NCBI RefSeq assembly: GCF_001557875.1
Contig: NZ_LNRF01000008.1
Location: 62,001-126,000 of the forward strand
Source of the DNA: Vibrio splendidus
Lineage (GTDB): Bacteria > Pseudomonadota > Gammaproteobacteria > Enterobacterales > Vibrionaceae
Length of the DNA: 64,000 nucleotides
Direction of reading: 5' to 3'
This document shows, one piece after another, positions 7,395 through 15,460 of the stretch. Under the pieces are notes generated by a model. The model was not told the origin of the DNA. It saw only the letters and a program-made list of their open reading frames with translations, and did no database searches. Position 1 is the first letter of the stretch. Every line of letters starts with the position of its first letter. The position numbers were made by a program, and so were the translations under genes.

Positions 7395-8153
7395 ATGTTG
7401 AATTCAGAATTAATACAACTCGATACAGGCAGGTCACTCCACGTTATAGAGATTGAGTCAATAACAAAAGAAATGAAAAACTTGTTGAACAAATATTTTG
7501 TTTCAATTTGCGAAGGTGATTCAGATAGTGAGATTAGCTTAGTTAAGAAAAGGTTAGTTAAATTCCTAGAAACAAAGAATGAAGCAACACAAATGGGGGC
7601 TGTCGCTGAATTTTTTGTGCACCTTTATTTGAATCAACTTAATTTTAAACAAGAGTTTCTATTCTTCAATTTAGAAGAAAACTCCATAAAAAAAGGGTTT
7701 GATGGTCTGTTTTCGAGAGATACTGAGACATTTTTGGTAGAAAGCAAGTCTGGGAATATTACAACAAAGGGAATAAGTCACAAATCCAAATTAAATACAG
7801 CATATTCAGATCTAAAGGATTACGTATCTGGGAAAAGTGAAAAAGGTAGAAACAATCCATGGAGGAATGCTTATAACCACGCCTGCCATATAGATGTCTG
7901 CTCAGAAAAAAGCTTAAGAAAAAAAATCAAGAAATTGAGCGAAATGTATGATGACGGTGATTATACTCACGTAAAGGATTATAGAATAATACCTTGTTCT
8001 ACAATATTCTTAAATTCAATTTGGGATAATGAAGAAAACTCAAAGATATTAAATGAAAATGATTTCTTAAAAAATTACGAATGTAGCTCGTTAGATGCAG
8101 TGTGTATATCAAAGACAAGCTTAGAATTATTTAAAGAATATTTAGGTGAATAA
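7395..8153 (+). CDS. hamA: HamA-like (DUF1837) nuclease, Hachiman-type defence
   Basis: This 252-residue protein resembles the DUF1837/HamA family by its layout. Residues 67-80 (MGAVAEFFVHLYLN) form a helix with conserved-type Glu72. KGFDGLF follows with Asp103, and then FLVESKSG supplies Glu116-x-Lys118. Together this is a PD-(D/E)xK-like nuclease core, as described for HamA, whose ExK pair is needed for DNA cleavage. It overlaps the helicase gene by 8 nt (stop at 8151-8153, helicase GTG at 8146), so the two are translationally coupled. The DNA is far more AT-rich than its neighbours, suggesting recent acquisition. The name is an assignment by motif and gene pair. Another nuclease-helicase system such as AbpAB-like is possible. 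Confidence 0.6.
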   Translation: MLNSELIQLDTGRSLHVIEIESITKEMKNLLNKYFVSICEGDSDSEISLVKKRLVKFLETKNEATQMGAVAEFFVHLYLNQLNFKQEFLFFNLEENSIKKGFDGLFSRDTETFLVESKSGNITTKGISHKSKLNTAYSDLKDYVSGKSEKGRNNPWRNAYNHACHIDVCSEKSLRKKIKKLSEMYDDGDYTHVKDYRIIPCSTIFLNSIWDNEENSKILNENDFLKNYECSSLDAVCISKTSLELFKEYLGE

Positions 8154-10620
8154 ATTGGCTATTTCCTTTAGTTGGCTAAAAAAAGATGAAAGATTCATTT
8201 CTTCAATGCAAAAAATGTCGCTAAACATTCCTTTAGAGACTTGTGAAATGGAATACCTTCTAGGTTGTTCTGTTATTTTCCTTGAAGAATACCGTAAAGA
8301 TAAAAGAAAAAACTTGTACTTTGAAATTGCCTATTACATTGTACTTAAAAGTGCAATTAACAATAATGAGTATGAACCTCTACTTGATGTTAGTTCTAAC
8401 TTTGGATTGTATCCAATTTCAAACTACATTTCAAAAAATGGTCTTTACACCAGTAACCTATCTTCACAATTTAGTCTTTCCTTTCAACTCACCAAATTTG
8501 AATACAATAATATTGTTGAAACTTATGACCAGAGGAAATCAAGACTAGAACTTGTAAAAAGTAATGACAATGAGAACTGCTATATTGCTCCTACATCTTT
8601 CGGTAAAAGCTCTCTCATTACAGAAATAATTAAGGAGAAGAAACAAAAAAGAATAGCAATTATCGTACCAACAAAGTCACTTTTGATTCAAACTTACAAG
8701 TTAATTAAGAAAAACTTCTCAAAAAGAAATATAATATTTCATGATGAAATGTATGATGGTTCGAATGATTTCATAGCTATATTCACTCAAGAAAGAGCTC
8801 TAAGATTATTAAAAGACGACAATATTTCATTTGACCTATTGATAATTGACGAAGCTCATAATTTATTTAACTATGATTCGAGAAGCTTACTACTGACTAG
8901 GTTAATCAGAAGAAATAGAAAGCGAAACTCTAAATCAACAAATTATTACTTATCACCACTAATTTCTGATTCTAATAATTTAAAGGTCGAAAGAGAACAA
9001 GAAATATTTGAGAGGAAGATTATAAGCAATATTAAAGAAGCTGACATCTTCGAATATAAATCTTCTGGAGAAATAAGAAAATACAATCGTTTCTTAGATA
9101 CTTTCTTTGACTCAGGACATAGTGAACACTTTCTTGACTACATAGTTAATAATAGTAAAAACAAGAACTTCTTATACCTTAGAGCACCAAGAAAAGTTGA
9201 AGAATTATCTATATTGCTTGATTCAACACTTGAATATATCAATTCACCTAGTTTAGTGGAACTCTCACATGTAATATCAATGAATGTTCACAAAGACTTT
9301 TATTGTGTAGATTACATTAAGAAAGGATTAGTTTATCTCCATGGAAAACTACCTGATTTAATAAAAGAGTATCTAGAATTTAAATTCTCAGAAAATAGAG
9401 AAGTAAGATATGTGGTAGCTAACTCTGTTATACTTGAAGGAGTAAACCTACCTGTTGATAACATGTATATCATGAATACTAATTCTCTCGATGCTAAATC
9501 TCTTACCAACCTAATTGGCAGAGTTAATAGATTAAATGAAGTATTTGATGATGAAAGAAAATCTTTAGATAAACTCTTGCCTAGTGTCCATTTTGTAAAC
9601 TCTGAAGAATTCAACCGTAAAGGTGGGAATATGGAGAATCAAATTAGGAAATTAAAAAGCGGCGTATTTAAAGATAGTTTAGATAACCCACTATTAGTTA
9701 ACTTTGACATTGATAAAATGAAGCTAGAACTTGAGCAAGCGAAAGAAAACAACAAGCTTGATAAAATAGCAACGTTAGAGAAGAAAATTGAGGAATACCA
9801 ACAAGTAAAAGGAAAAGAAGACTTCCTCATAACTAGTGATTTAGATGATAAAAATAGAATTAAAAAGACTCTTTTAGAATCAGATATTCTTTCAGTTTAT
9901 TATAACTCTGAATCTATGATAAATAGCCTTACAAGTAGGGTTGAAAATATAGAAAACCTCTCTGACTGGAATGAATCACATATTATTGATAAGGTTTATC
10001 TATTTTTCATTCAGGGTTTAGAAGGAAATATAGTTAAAAAAGATTTTTTGCGACTACAGCATGAAAAGGCAAGAAATTACTATAAGTTGTTCACTGGAAA
10101 CCTTCACCGCCTTAGCTTAAAAGAACATATCGCAGACACGATACGATATTTTCAATCAATAAAGCACTTACCACAAGGTAGAGAGTTCTATATTGGAGAG
10201 TCATATGGTGAATTTGGTAAAATTAACATCGATGGTAGATTAGGTAAAACTGTGTATTTAGATCTTTCTACTAAGTCAAATAAAGAAATTGCAAATATAT
10301 CACTAGTAAAGATAAAGATTGAGAGTGACTTTATTTCATATACATTAAATAACTTTGTTAATGTCATGCATGATTTAGAAATCATTTCAGAAGAAGAATA
10401 TGAGCTTCATATATATGGAACAACAAATAAGTCTAATTCGGAATTCGTTAAGCTGGGGCTTAGTGGCTCCTTGATAAACAAGCTAGATAAAGACAATCAA
10501 ATGGTTAATTTGACAATAAACTCTCATGGGTTAGTTGAGTACAATAACGCCTTTATTCGTTATATTAATATGCAAGATGATTTGATAAAATTTGAAATCA
10601 GTAAATTTATCGACATCTAA
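8146..10620 (+). CDS. hamB: HamB-like superfamily 2 helicase, Hachiman-type defence
   Basis: This 824-residue protein starts at a GTG that overlaps the end of the nuclease gene. Helicase motifs are clear: motif I APTSFGKS (148-155), motif II DEAH (235-238), motif V VANSVILEGVNLP (424-436) and motif VI GRVNR (458-462). A helical, charged region follows (about 520-560), then a C-terminal domain that I cannot name. Length and order fit HamB, which in Hachiman loads on DNA and restrains or activates HamA until phage infection. The gene is AT-rich like its partner. A terminator and a displaced copy of the pheT 3' end follow at once, so the cassette sits in an insertion hot spot. Confidence 0.6.
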   Translation: MNKLAISFSWLKKDERFISSMQKMSLNIPLETCEMEYLLGCSVIFLEEYRKDKRKNLYFEIAYYIVLKSAINNNEYEPLLDVSSNFGLYPISNYISKNGLYTSNLSSQFSLSFQLTKFEYNNIVETYDQRKSRLELVKSNDNENCYIAPTSFGKSSLITEIIKEKKQKRIAIIVPTKSLLIQTYKLIKKNFSKRNIIFHDEMYDGSNDFIAIFTQERALRLLKDDNISFDLLIIDEAHNLFNYDSRSLLLTRLIRRNRKRNSKSTNYYLSPLISDSNNLKVEREQEIFERKIISNIKEADIFEYKSSGEIRKYNRFLDTFFDSGHSEHFLDYIVNNSKNKNFLYLRAPRKVEELSILLDSTLEYINSPSLVELSHVISMNVHKDFYCVDYIKKGLVYLHGKLPDLIKEYLEFKFSENREVRYVVANSVILEGVNLPVDNMYIMNTNSLDAKSLTNLIGRVNRLNEVFDDERKSLDKLLPSVHFVNSEEFNRKGGNMENQIRKLKSGVFKDSLDNPLLVNFDIDKMKLELEQAKENNKLDKIATLEKKIEEYQQVKGKEDFLITSDLDDKNRIKKTLLESDILSVYYNSESMINSLTSRVENIENLSDWNESHIIDKVYLFFIQGLEGNIVKKDFLRLQHEKARNYYKLFTGNLHRLSLKEHIADTIRYFQSIKHLPQGREFYIGESYGEFGKINIDGRLGKTVYLDLSTKSNKEIANISLVKIKIESDFISYTLNNFVNVMHDLEIISEEEYELHIYGTTNKSNSEFVKLGLSGSLINKLDKDNQMVNLTINSHGLVEYNNAFIRYINMQDDLIKFEISKFIDI

Positions 10621-10653
10621 ATAGTAGCTTTAGTATAACCACCCCAAAACAAA

Positions 10654-10678
10654 AAGGCCTCGCAATGCGAGGCCTTTT
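10654..10678 (+). terminator. Recurring terminator hairpin after the helicase gene
   Basis: The stem AAGGCCTCGC..GCGAGGCCTT, followed by TTATTTTTTC, lies 34 nt past the helicase stop. It is a copy of the pheT terminator at 13008-13030 and forms the start of a longer direct repeat. Confidence 0.8.
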
Positions 10679-10810
10679 ATTTTTTCTATCTATCAGAAGA
10701 GATTAGTCGCGAAGTGCTGCGCCGAATTTCTCTGAGATTGAAGCTACGATAGCATCTACTGAACCAGCGATGTCTGGTGCGCTCTACAGACTGTAGGCTA
10801 AGTGCGATTG
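10679..10810 (-). pseudogene. Displaced copy of the pheT 3' end
   Basis: From CTATCTATCAGAAGAG at 10686 to about 10810 this matches the pheT terminus and its flank (13037-13173) with no substitutions that I can find. The one difference is an 11-nt net deletion after GCGATGTCT near 10774. The fragment carries the pheT stop codon region and the last 30 or so codons, but no start. It ends only 8 nt before the TetR stop at 10818. Confidence 0.85.
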
Positions 10811-10817
10811 GTTTAAG

Positions 10818-11405
10818 CTACTTTTTCCCTAAAATGCCGTAAAAAAATAGATGCCCTACACTTTCCATGTATTGATGCCCCTTTTTCAAGAAGTCTGGGT
10901 CTTTATAGATAGTCATATTGGCGTTCATAAAATCTACAATCGCTTCAGGCTGCAAATGAACGGCAACCTCACCTTCGTGCTGCCCTTGCTTAACAAGAGC
11001 AAGTAAAAATGGGATTTGTCTTTCTTGAACAAACCGCTCATAAATTTTCATAAGAGCGCCACCTTGCCAATCAAAATGCTTTAAAGCGTTCTTATTGATT
11101 TCGTTTCCCTCTCCATCACCTAGAGCAAAAAATTGTTTGAGCTTGTCTTGAAAGGAAGACTCTAATTCAAGAATTGCCTCTACCGATTCAAAGGATTGGT
11201 TTAAATATTGAGTCACCACCAATTCAACCAGTGCCTCTTTTGAACCAAAATAGTTATAAATACTCACTTGTGAAACTTTAGCTTCTTTAGCGAGTTCAGC
11301 AATACTCGTGCTGGCAGGACCTTTGCTAAAGAACAAAGTTTTAGCTGTGCTAATAATCTGGTCTTTCTTTTGTTCTGCTCGGCGCTGAAATCCATTAGTT
11401 GTCAT
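10818..11405 (-). CDS. TetR/AcrR family transcriptional regulator
   Basis: This 195-residue protein has a standard TetR N-terminal DNA-binding domain: IISTAKTLFFSKG, then the helix-turn-helix TSIAELAKEAKVSQVSIYNYF (about 33-53), then GSKEAL. The C-terminal ligand domain is divergent, as usual. It is transcribed away from the glycosyltransferase gene at 11570. The 164-nt gap between them holds a perfect 12-bp inverted repeat and a third half-site, so it probably represses both itself and the glycosyltransferase. The gene pair is bracketed by two copies of the pheT 3' end and looks like recently acquired cargo. Confidence 0.85.
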   Translation of the reverse strand: MTTNGFQRRAEQKKDQIISTAKTLFFSKGPASTSIAELAKEAKVSQVSIYNYFGSKEALVELVVTQYLNQSFESVEAILELESSFQDKLKQFFALGDGEGNEINKNALKHFDWQGGALMKIYERFVQERQIPFLLALVKQGQHEGEVAVHLQPEAIVDFMNANMTIYKDPDFLKKGHQYMESVGHLFFYGILGKK

Positions 11406-11438
11406 AGTCCCTCCAAGTTATGAAGTCTATCTTACTTT

Positions 11439-11509
11439 TATTTCATAAATTTGACCAGATGATTGTTTTGACGTATTTTATGAAATATCCAACGTACATA
11501 TTTCATAAA
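11439..11509. promoter_or_regulatory. Operator region of the TetR/glycosyltransferase pair
   Basis: TTTATGAAATAT (11477-11488) and ATATTTCATAAA (11498-11509) form a perfect 12-bp inverted repeat around a 9-nt spacer. A third half-site TATTTCATAAA lies at 11439-11449. All three are between the divergent starts at 11405 and 11570, the expected place for a TetR-family operator. Confidence 0.6.
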
Positions 11510-11569
11510 CCAACTTGGAGTACTTGATGAATTTCATGCTCCCATTTGATAGAAAATTAGGGGCTTTAG

Positions 11570-12835
11570 ATGAAGGTACTATTGTTGACTATCGGTTCTC
11601 GTGGCGATGTAGAACCGTATATCGCTTTAGGTAAAGCGTTAATACAAAAGGGGCACCAAGTAGATTTATGTACAGCATCTCGATTTCAAGGGTTCGTTGA
11701 AGAAAGTGGTTTAACCTACAGATACATTAATGATGACTTATTCAAGTTAATGGATAACGGTATATTTGAAAACATGGGCAGCTTGTTTAGTGGGATAAGA
11801 ACGGTAGTCAAATTGGTTAAAAAGGCGAAACCGCTTAACCGCCAAATGATCATTGATAGTATTCACGCCGGGCTAGAATCAAAGCCCGACTTAATCATTT
11901 ACCACCCAAAATGTTTAGCTGCCGTATCCATTGCAGAGAAGTTTACAGTCCCTGCTGTGATGGGAGTTCTGCAACCAATGATAACTAAAACCAGTGCTTT
12001 CCCCCCAGCAGGGATTCCAAACTTAGGTTCATTAGCAAATAAGCTTAGTTATCGACTGATTAACTTAGGCTACTCCCAGTATTCAAAAGAACTCAATCAA
12101 CAACGTGCCGAGCTTTTAGGTTTACCCGCTTTGAAAAGAAATACGGGAATATTGTCACACAGTAGCGGCAAACCAGTCCCCGTCTTACATGGGTTTAGCG
12201 AACAGCTAGTACCTCGTCCAAACGATTGGACTTGTGACGCAACTATCACAGGGTATTGGCAATCAAAAACCGACCTAAATGATTACCACCCCTCAAAAGA
12301 ACTGGTGGAATTTTTATCTCATGAATCAAAACCTGTTTATATTGGTTTTGGCAGTATGACTGGAAAAGATCCCGCAAGAACAGGGAAAATGATCGTTGAT
12401 GCAGTGACCAAAGCTGGTGTTCGGGCAATCCTAGCATCAGGATGGGGAGGTCTAAAAGTGGACGCATTGCCAAACGATGTATTAGTGATTGAGTCTGTCC
12501 CACATGATTGGTTATTCCCAAAAGTGGCAGCTGTTATACATCACGGGGGAGCAGGTACAACCGCAGCGGGTCTTTCGGCGGGTAAACCAACATTGATTTG
12601 TCCTTTTTTTGGTGACCAACCATTTTGGGGGGCTCAAGTTGAACAAAAAGGGTTAGGCCCTTCACCGATTAAGCAGAAGAAGCTTACGAGCGACAATTTA
12701 AGTAAGGCTTTGATTGAGTTAGTGTCCAACCAAGATTTCAAGATCAATACGAATAAACTCGCCAAGGAACTTTCACATGAAAATGGTGTTGATACGGCGA
12801 TTACTTGGATGGAGACTCGTGGGTTATTAAGGTGA
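11570..12835 (+). CDS. GT1-family glycosyltransferase (UDP-glucosyltransferase/MGT type)
   Basis: This 421-residue protein is of the GT-B fold. The N-terminal half opens with KVLLLTIGSRGDVEPYIALG, the acceptor-side signature of sterol and antibiotic glucosyltransferases. The C-terminal half has PVYIGFGSM, then HHGGAGTTAAGLSAGKP (about 324-340) and PFFGDQPFWG, the nucleotide-sugar binding region. Enzymes of this type transfer glucose or a related sugar from UDP-sugar to small lipophilic acceptors, in some cases inactivating macrolides. The divergent TetR gene fits inducible detoxification or tailoring of a small molecule. There is no signal peptide, so it acts in the cytoplasm. Acceptor unknown. 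Confidence 0.8.
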   Translation: MKVLLLTIGSRGDVEPYIALGKALIQKGHQVDLCTASRFQGFVEESGLTYRYINDDLFKLMDNGIFENMGSLFSGIRTVVKLVKKAKPLNRQMIIDSIHAGLESKPDLIIYHPKCLAAVSIAEKFTVPAVMGVLQPMITKTSAFPPAGIPNLGSLANKLSYRLINLGYSQYSKELNQQRAELLGLPALKRNTGILSHSSGKPVPVLHGFSEQLVPRPNDWTCDATITGYWQSKTDLNDYHPSKELVEFLSHESKPVYIGFGSMTGKDPARTGKMIVDAVTKAGVRAILASGWGGLKVDALPNDVLVIESVPHDWLFPKVAAVIHHGGAGTTAAGLSAGKPTLICPFFGDQPFWGAQVEQKGLGPSPIKQKKLTSDNLSKALIELVSNQDFKINTNKLAKELSHENGVDTAITWMETRGLLR

Positions 12836-13003
12836 TTTTCGTACCGTAATAAGTACACAAGTAGAACATTGAGAACCATAATCCGGATATCTAAAACTCT
12901 GAATAACCTTCGGGTACTCTAGTTATTCGTTAAATACTAATTAAATCACGGACATCTAACTTTCTAGCGATGAGTTGCCACCTACTCTAACCTATCCACA
13001 TAC

Positions 13004-13173
13004 AAAAAAGGCCTCGCAATGCGAGGCCTTTGGTTTTCTATCTATCAGAAGAGATTAGTCGCGAAGTGCTGCGCCGAATTTCTCTGAGATTGAAGCTACG
13101 ATAGCATCTACTGAACCAGCGATGTCTGCATCTTCAAGTGTGCGCTCTACAGACTGTAGGCTAAGTGCGATTG
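13004..13173. repeat. Parent copy of the pheT 3'-end direct repeat
   Basis: This covers the pheT terminator and the last roughly 120 nt of pheT. It is repeated in direct orientation at about 10650-10810. The 2.2 kb between the two copies holds exactly the TetR and glycosyltransferase genes. Confidence 0.85.
13008..13030 (-). terminator. pheST terminator
   Basis: The stem AAGGCCTCGC..GCGAGGCCTT lies 24 nt past the pheT stop and is followed on the minus strand by TTTTTTGTA. It is the cleanest member of the recurring terminator family. Confidence 0.85.
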
Positions 13174-15442
13174 CTAGGCTCTTCTTACCTTCTTCAACGC
13201 CTTGACCAACGTATACGTCGAACAGTTTAGCGCCTGTTAGGAATTCGCCACCCGCTGCGATACACGCTTCAACGATGTCGCCAGAAGCAACTGCTTCGTC
13301 AACAACTACTGCGATATCACGACGGTTTGCAGGGAACTTAGATACGGCTACTGCTTCTGGAAGCACGCGAGTGTTGATAGCTGCCCATTCGATTTCGAAT
13401 ACGATAGTACGGCCGTTTAGACCAAACTTACGCTCTAGTTCTGGGTGAACAGTACCAATGATACCCACTTCTTTGCCGTCTACTACGATAGCCGCAGTTT
13501 GACCTGGGTGAAGTGCTGGGTGCTTCGCTGCTTTGAAGCTGTATGCGATTTCGTTTGCTGAAAGCTCAAGAACGGCTTCTAGGTCACCTTTAAGATCGAA
13601 GAAATCTACAGTGTTAGTTGCAATGTCCCAGTGCTCTTCGCCACGAGTACCAGAGATAACGCCCGCAAGCATCATTTCTTGGCGCATGCCGTTTTCAGCA
13701 GTTGCTTCAGGGATGAAACGTAGGCCTGATTCGAATAGACGAACGCGAGACTGTTGACGCTTCTGGTTGTGAACAACTGTGTTTAGTAGACCTTGGATTA
13801 GGCCAAGACGCATTGCTGACATGTCCGCAGAGATTGGGAATGGCAGGATTAGCGGCTCAACACCAGGTACAACAAGTTTTTGCTGTTCTGGTTCCACGAA
13901 GCTGTATGTGATTGCTTCGTGGTAGCCACGGTCTACAAGAAGGTCACGAACGCGCTTAAGCGGTTGGTCAGCTTCTTTGTGGTCATTCATTTTAAGTGCC
14001 GCTTTAGGCGCTTGGTTTGGAATGTTATCGTAACCGTAGATACGACCTACTTCTTCAATTAGGTCTTGCTCGATTGCGATATCAAAACGCCAAGATGGAG
14101 ACGTTGCCGTCCAACCAGCGTCTGTAGTCTCTACTTCACAACCTAGGCGAGTAAGAATTTCCACTACGTCTGTAGATGGGATCTCGTGACCTAGTAGGCT
14201 GTCTAGCTTAGCGCGACGTAGAGCAACTACGTTTGCTTTAGGAAGATCAGCTTCAGATTCGCTGCCGTTTACTGGCGCAACTTCACCACCACAGATTTCA
14301 ACTAGAAGCTGTGTTGCACGCTCCATTGCTGCTGCTTGAAGTGTTGAATCAACACCACGTTCGAAACGTAGAGAAGAATCAGTGTGAAGGCCGTAAGCAC
14401 GTGCGCGACCACGGATGTGATCCGGTGCGAAGAATGCTGCTTCAAGAAGAACGTCAGTTGTTTCAGTAGTCACACCTGAATCTTGACCGCCAAAGATACC
14501 AGCGATTGCTAGTGCTTTGTTGTGGTCAGCGATAACAAGTGTGTTGCTGTTTAGTTCAGCTTCGTTGCCATCTAGAAGTGTTAGCTTTTCGCCCTGCTCT
14601 GCTAGACGAACCACGATACCGCCTTCGATCTTAGCTAGATCAAATGCGTGCATTGGTTGGCCTTGCTCTAGCATCACGTAGTTTGTGATGTCTACAACTG
14701 GGTCGATTGAACGGATACCACAACGGCGCAGTTTTTCTTGCATCCAGATTGGAGATTCCGCTTTCACGTTTACGTTCTTAACCACACGGCCAAGGTAACG
14801 TGGACAAGCATCAGTTGCTTTGATTTCAACAGATACTGTGTCTTCAATGCTTGTTGCAACAGCTTCAACTGTTGGCTCTGTAACGTCTGCGCGGTTTAGT
14901 ACGCCAACTTCACGAGCAAGGCCACGGATGCTGAAGCAGTCTGCGCGGTTTGCTGTTAGGTCTACGTCGATAGTTACGTCGTTAAGCTCAAGAAGCTCAC
15001 GTACGTCCATACCTAGCGTTGTGCCTTCAGGCAGCTCAAGGATGCCGTCTGACTCTACGTCGATACCTAGCTCAGAGAAAGAACAAAGCATGCCGTGCGA
15101 TGGAACGCCACGTAGTTTTGCTTTCTTGATTTTGAAGTCACCAGGAAGTACTGCGCCAACTGTTGCTACTGCTACAGTTAGGCCAAGACGACAGTTAGAT
15201 GCACCACAAACGATGTCTAAAAGTTCTTCTTCACCGATATCAATTTTTGTAACTTGTAGTTTGTCTGCGTCTGGGTGCTGACCGCACTCAACCACTTTAC
15301 CTACTTTAACGCCGGTGAATTCACCAGCAACAGGTTCTACATCGTCAACTTCCAAACCAGCCATAGTGATTTGGTGAGCTAGCTCTTCGCTGTTAATTGC
15401 AGGTTTAACCCACTCGCGTAGCCAAGATTCACTGAATTTCAT
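13055..15442 (-). CDS. pheT: Phenylalanyl-tRNA synthetase beta subunit
   Basis: The protein has 795 residues, the same length as E. coli PheT. It forms the (alpha-beta)2 synthetase that charges tRNA-Phe. Domains in order are an N-terminal MKFSESWLREWV segment, an EMAPII-like OB tRNA-binding domain (about 40-150, with GKVVECGQHPDADKLQVTKI), the B3/B4 editing domain in the 200s-380s, B5 (about 400-480), the catalytic-like core, and a C-terminal anticodon-binding FDX-ACB domain (KFPANRRDIAVVVDE onward). It lies 18 nt downstream of pheS in an operon. In E. coli and several vibrios ihfA follows nearby. Here no ihfA is seen within the 13 kb downstream. That space is occupied by accessory genes and a second copy of the pheT 3' end. 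Confidence 0.98.
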   Translation of the reverse strand: MKFSESWLREWVKPAINSEELAHQITMAGLEVDDVEPVAGEFTGVKVGKVVECGQHPDADKLQVTKIDIGEEELLDIVCGASNCRLGLTVAVATVGAVLPGDFKIKKAKLRGVPSHGMLCSFSELGIDVESDGILELPEGTTLGMDVRELLELNDVTIDVDLTANRADCFSIRGLAREVGVLNRADVTEPTVEAVATSIEDTVSVEIKATDACPRYLGRVVKNVNVKAESPIWMQEKLRRCGIRSIDPVVDITNYVMLEQGQPMHAFDLAKIEGGIVVRLAEQGEKLTLLDGNEAELNSNTLVIADHNKALAIAGIFGGQDSGVTTETTDVLLEAAFFAPDHIRGRARAYGLHTDSSLRFERGVDSTLQAAAMERATQLLVEICGGEVAPVNGSESEADLPKANVVALRRAKLDSLLGHEIPSTDVVEILTRLGCEVETTDAGWTATSPSWRFDIAIEQDLIEEVGRIYGYDNIPNQAPKAALKMNDHKEADQPLKRVRDLLVDRGYHEAITYSFVEPEQQKLVVPGVEPLILPFPISADMSAMRLGLIQGLLNTVVHNQKRQQSRVRLFESGLRFIPEATAENGMRQEMMLAGVISGTRGEEHWDIATNTVDFFDLKGDLEAVLELSANEIAYSFKAAKHPALHPGQTAAIVVDGKEVGIIGTVHPELERKFGLNGRTIVFEIEWAAINTRVLPEAVAVSKFPANRRDIAVVVDEAVASGDIVEACIAAGGEFLTGAKLFDVYVGQGVEEGKKSLAIALSLQSVERTLEDADIAGSVDAIVASISEKFGAALRD

Positions 15443-15460
15443 AGTTTTGACTGCCCCGGA

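Noticed and set aside
10811..13003. Integrase-driven genomic island with att sites
   Set aside because: The flanking repeats are 120-160 bp of pheT end, far longer than usual att cores, and no integrase or excisionase gene is present. Homologous or illegitimate recombination is a better fit.
14820..15281. 153-codon Ser/Thr-rich frame antisense to pheT
   Set aside because: This is the composition expected from the antisense of a Glu/Asp/Val-rich gene, so it is a shadow.
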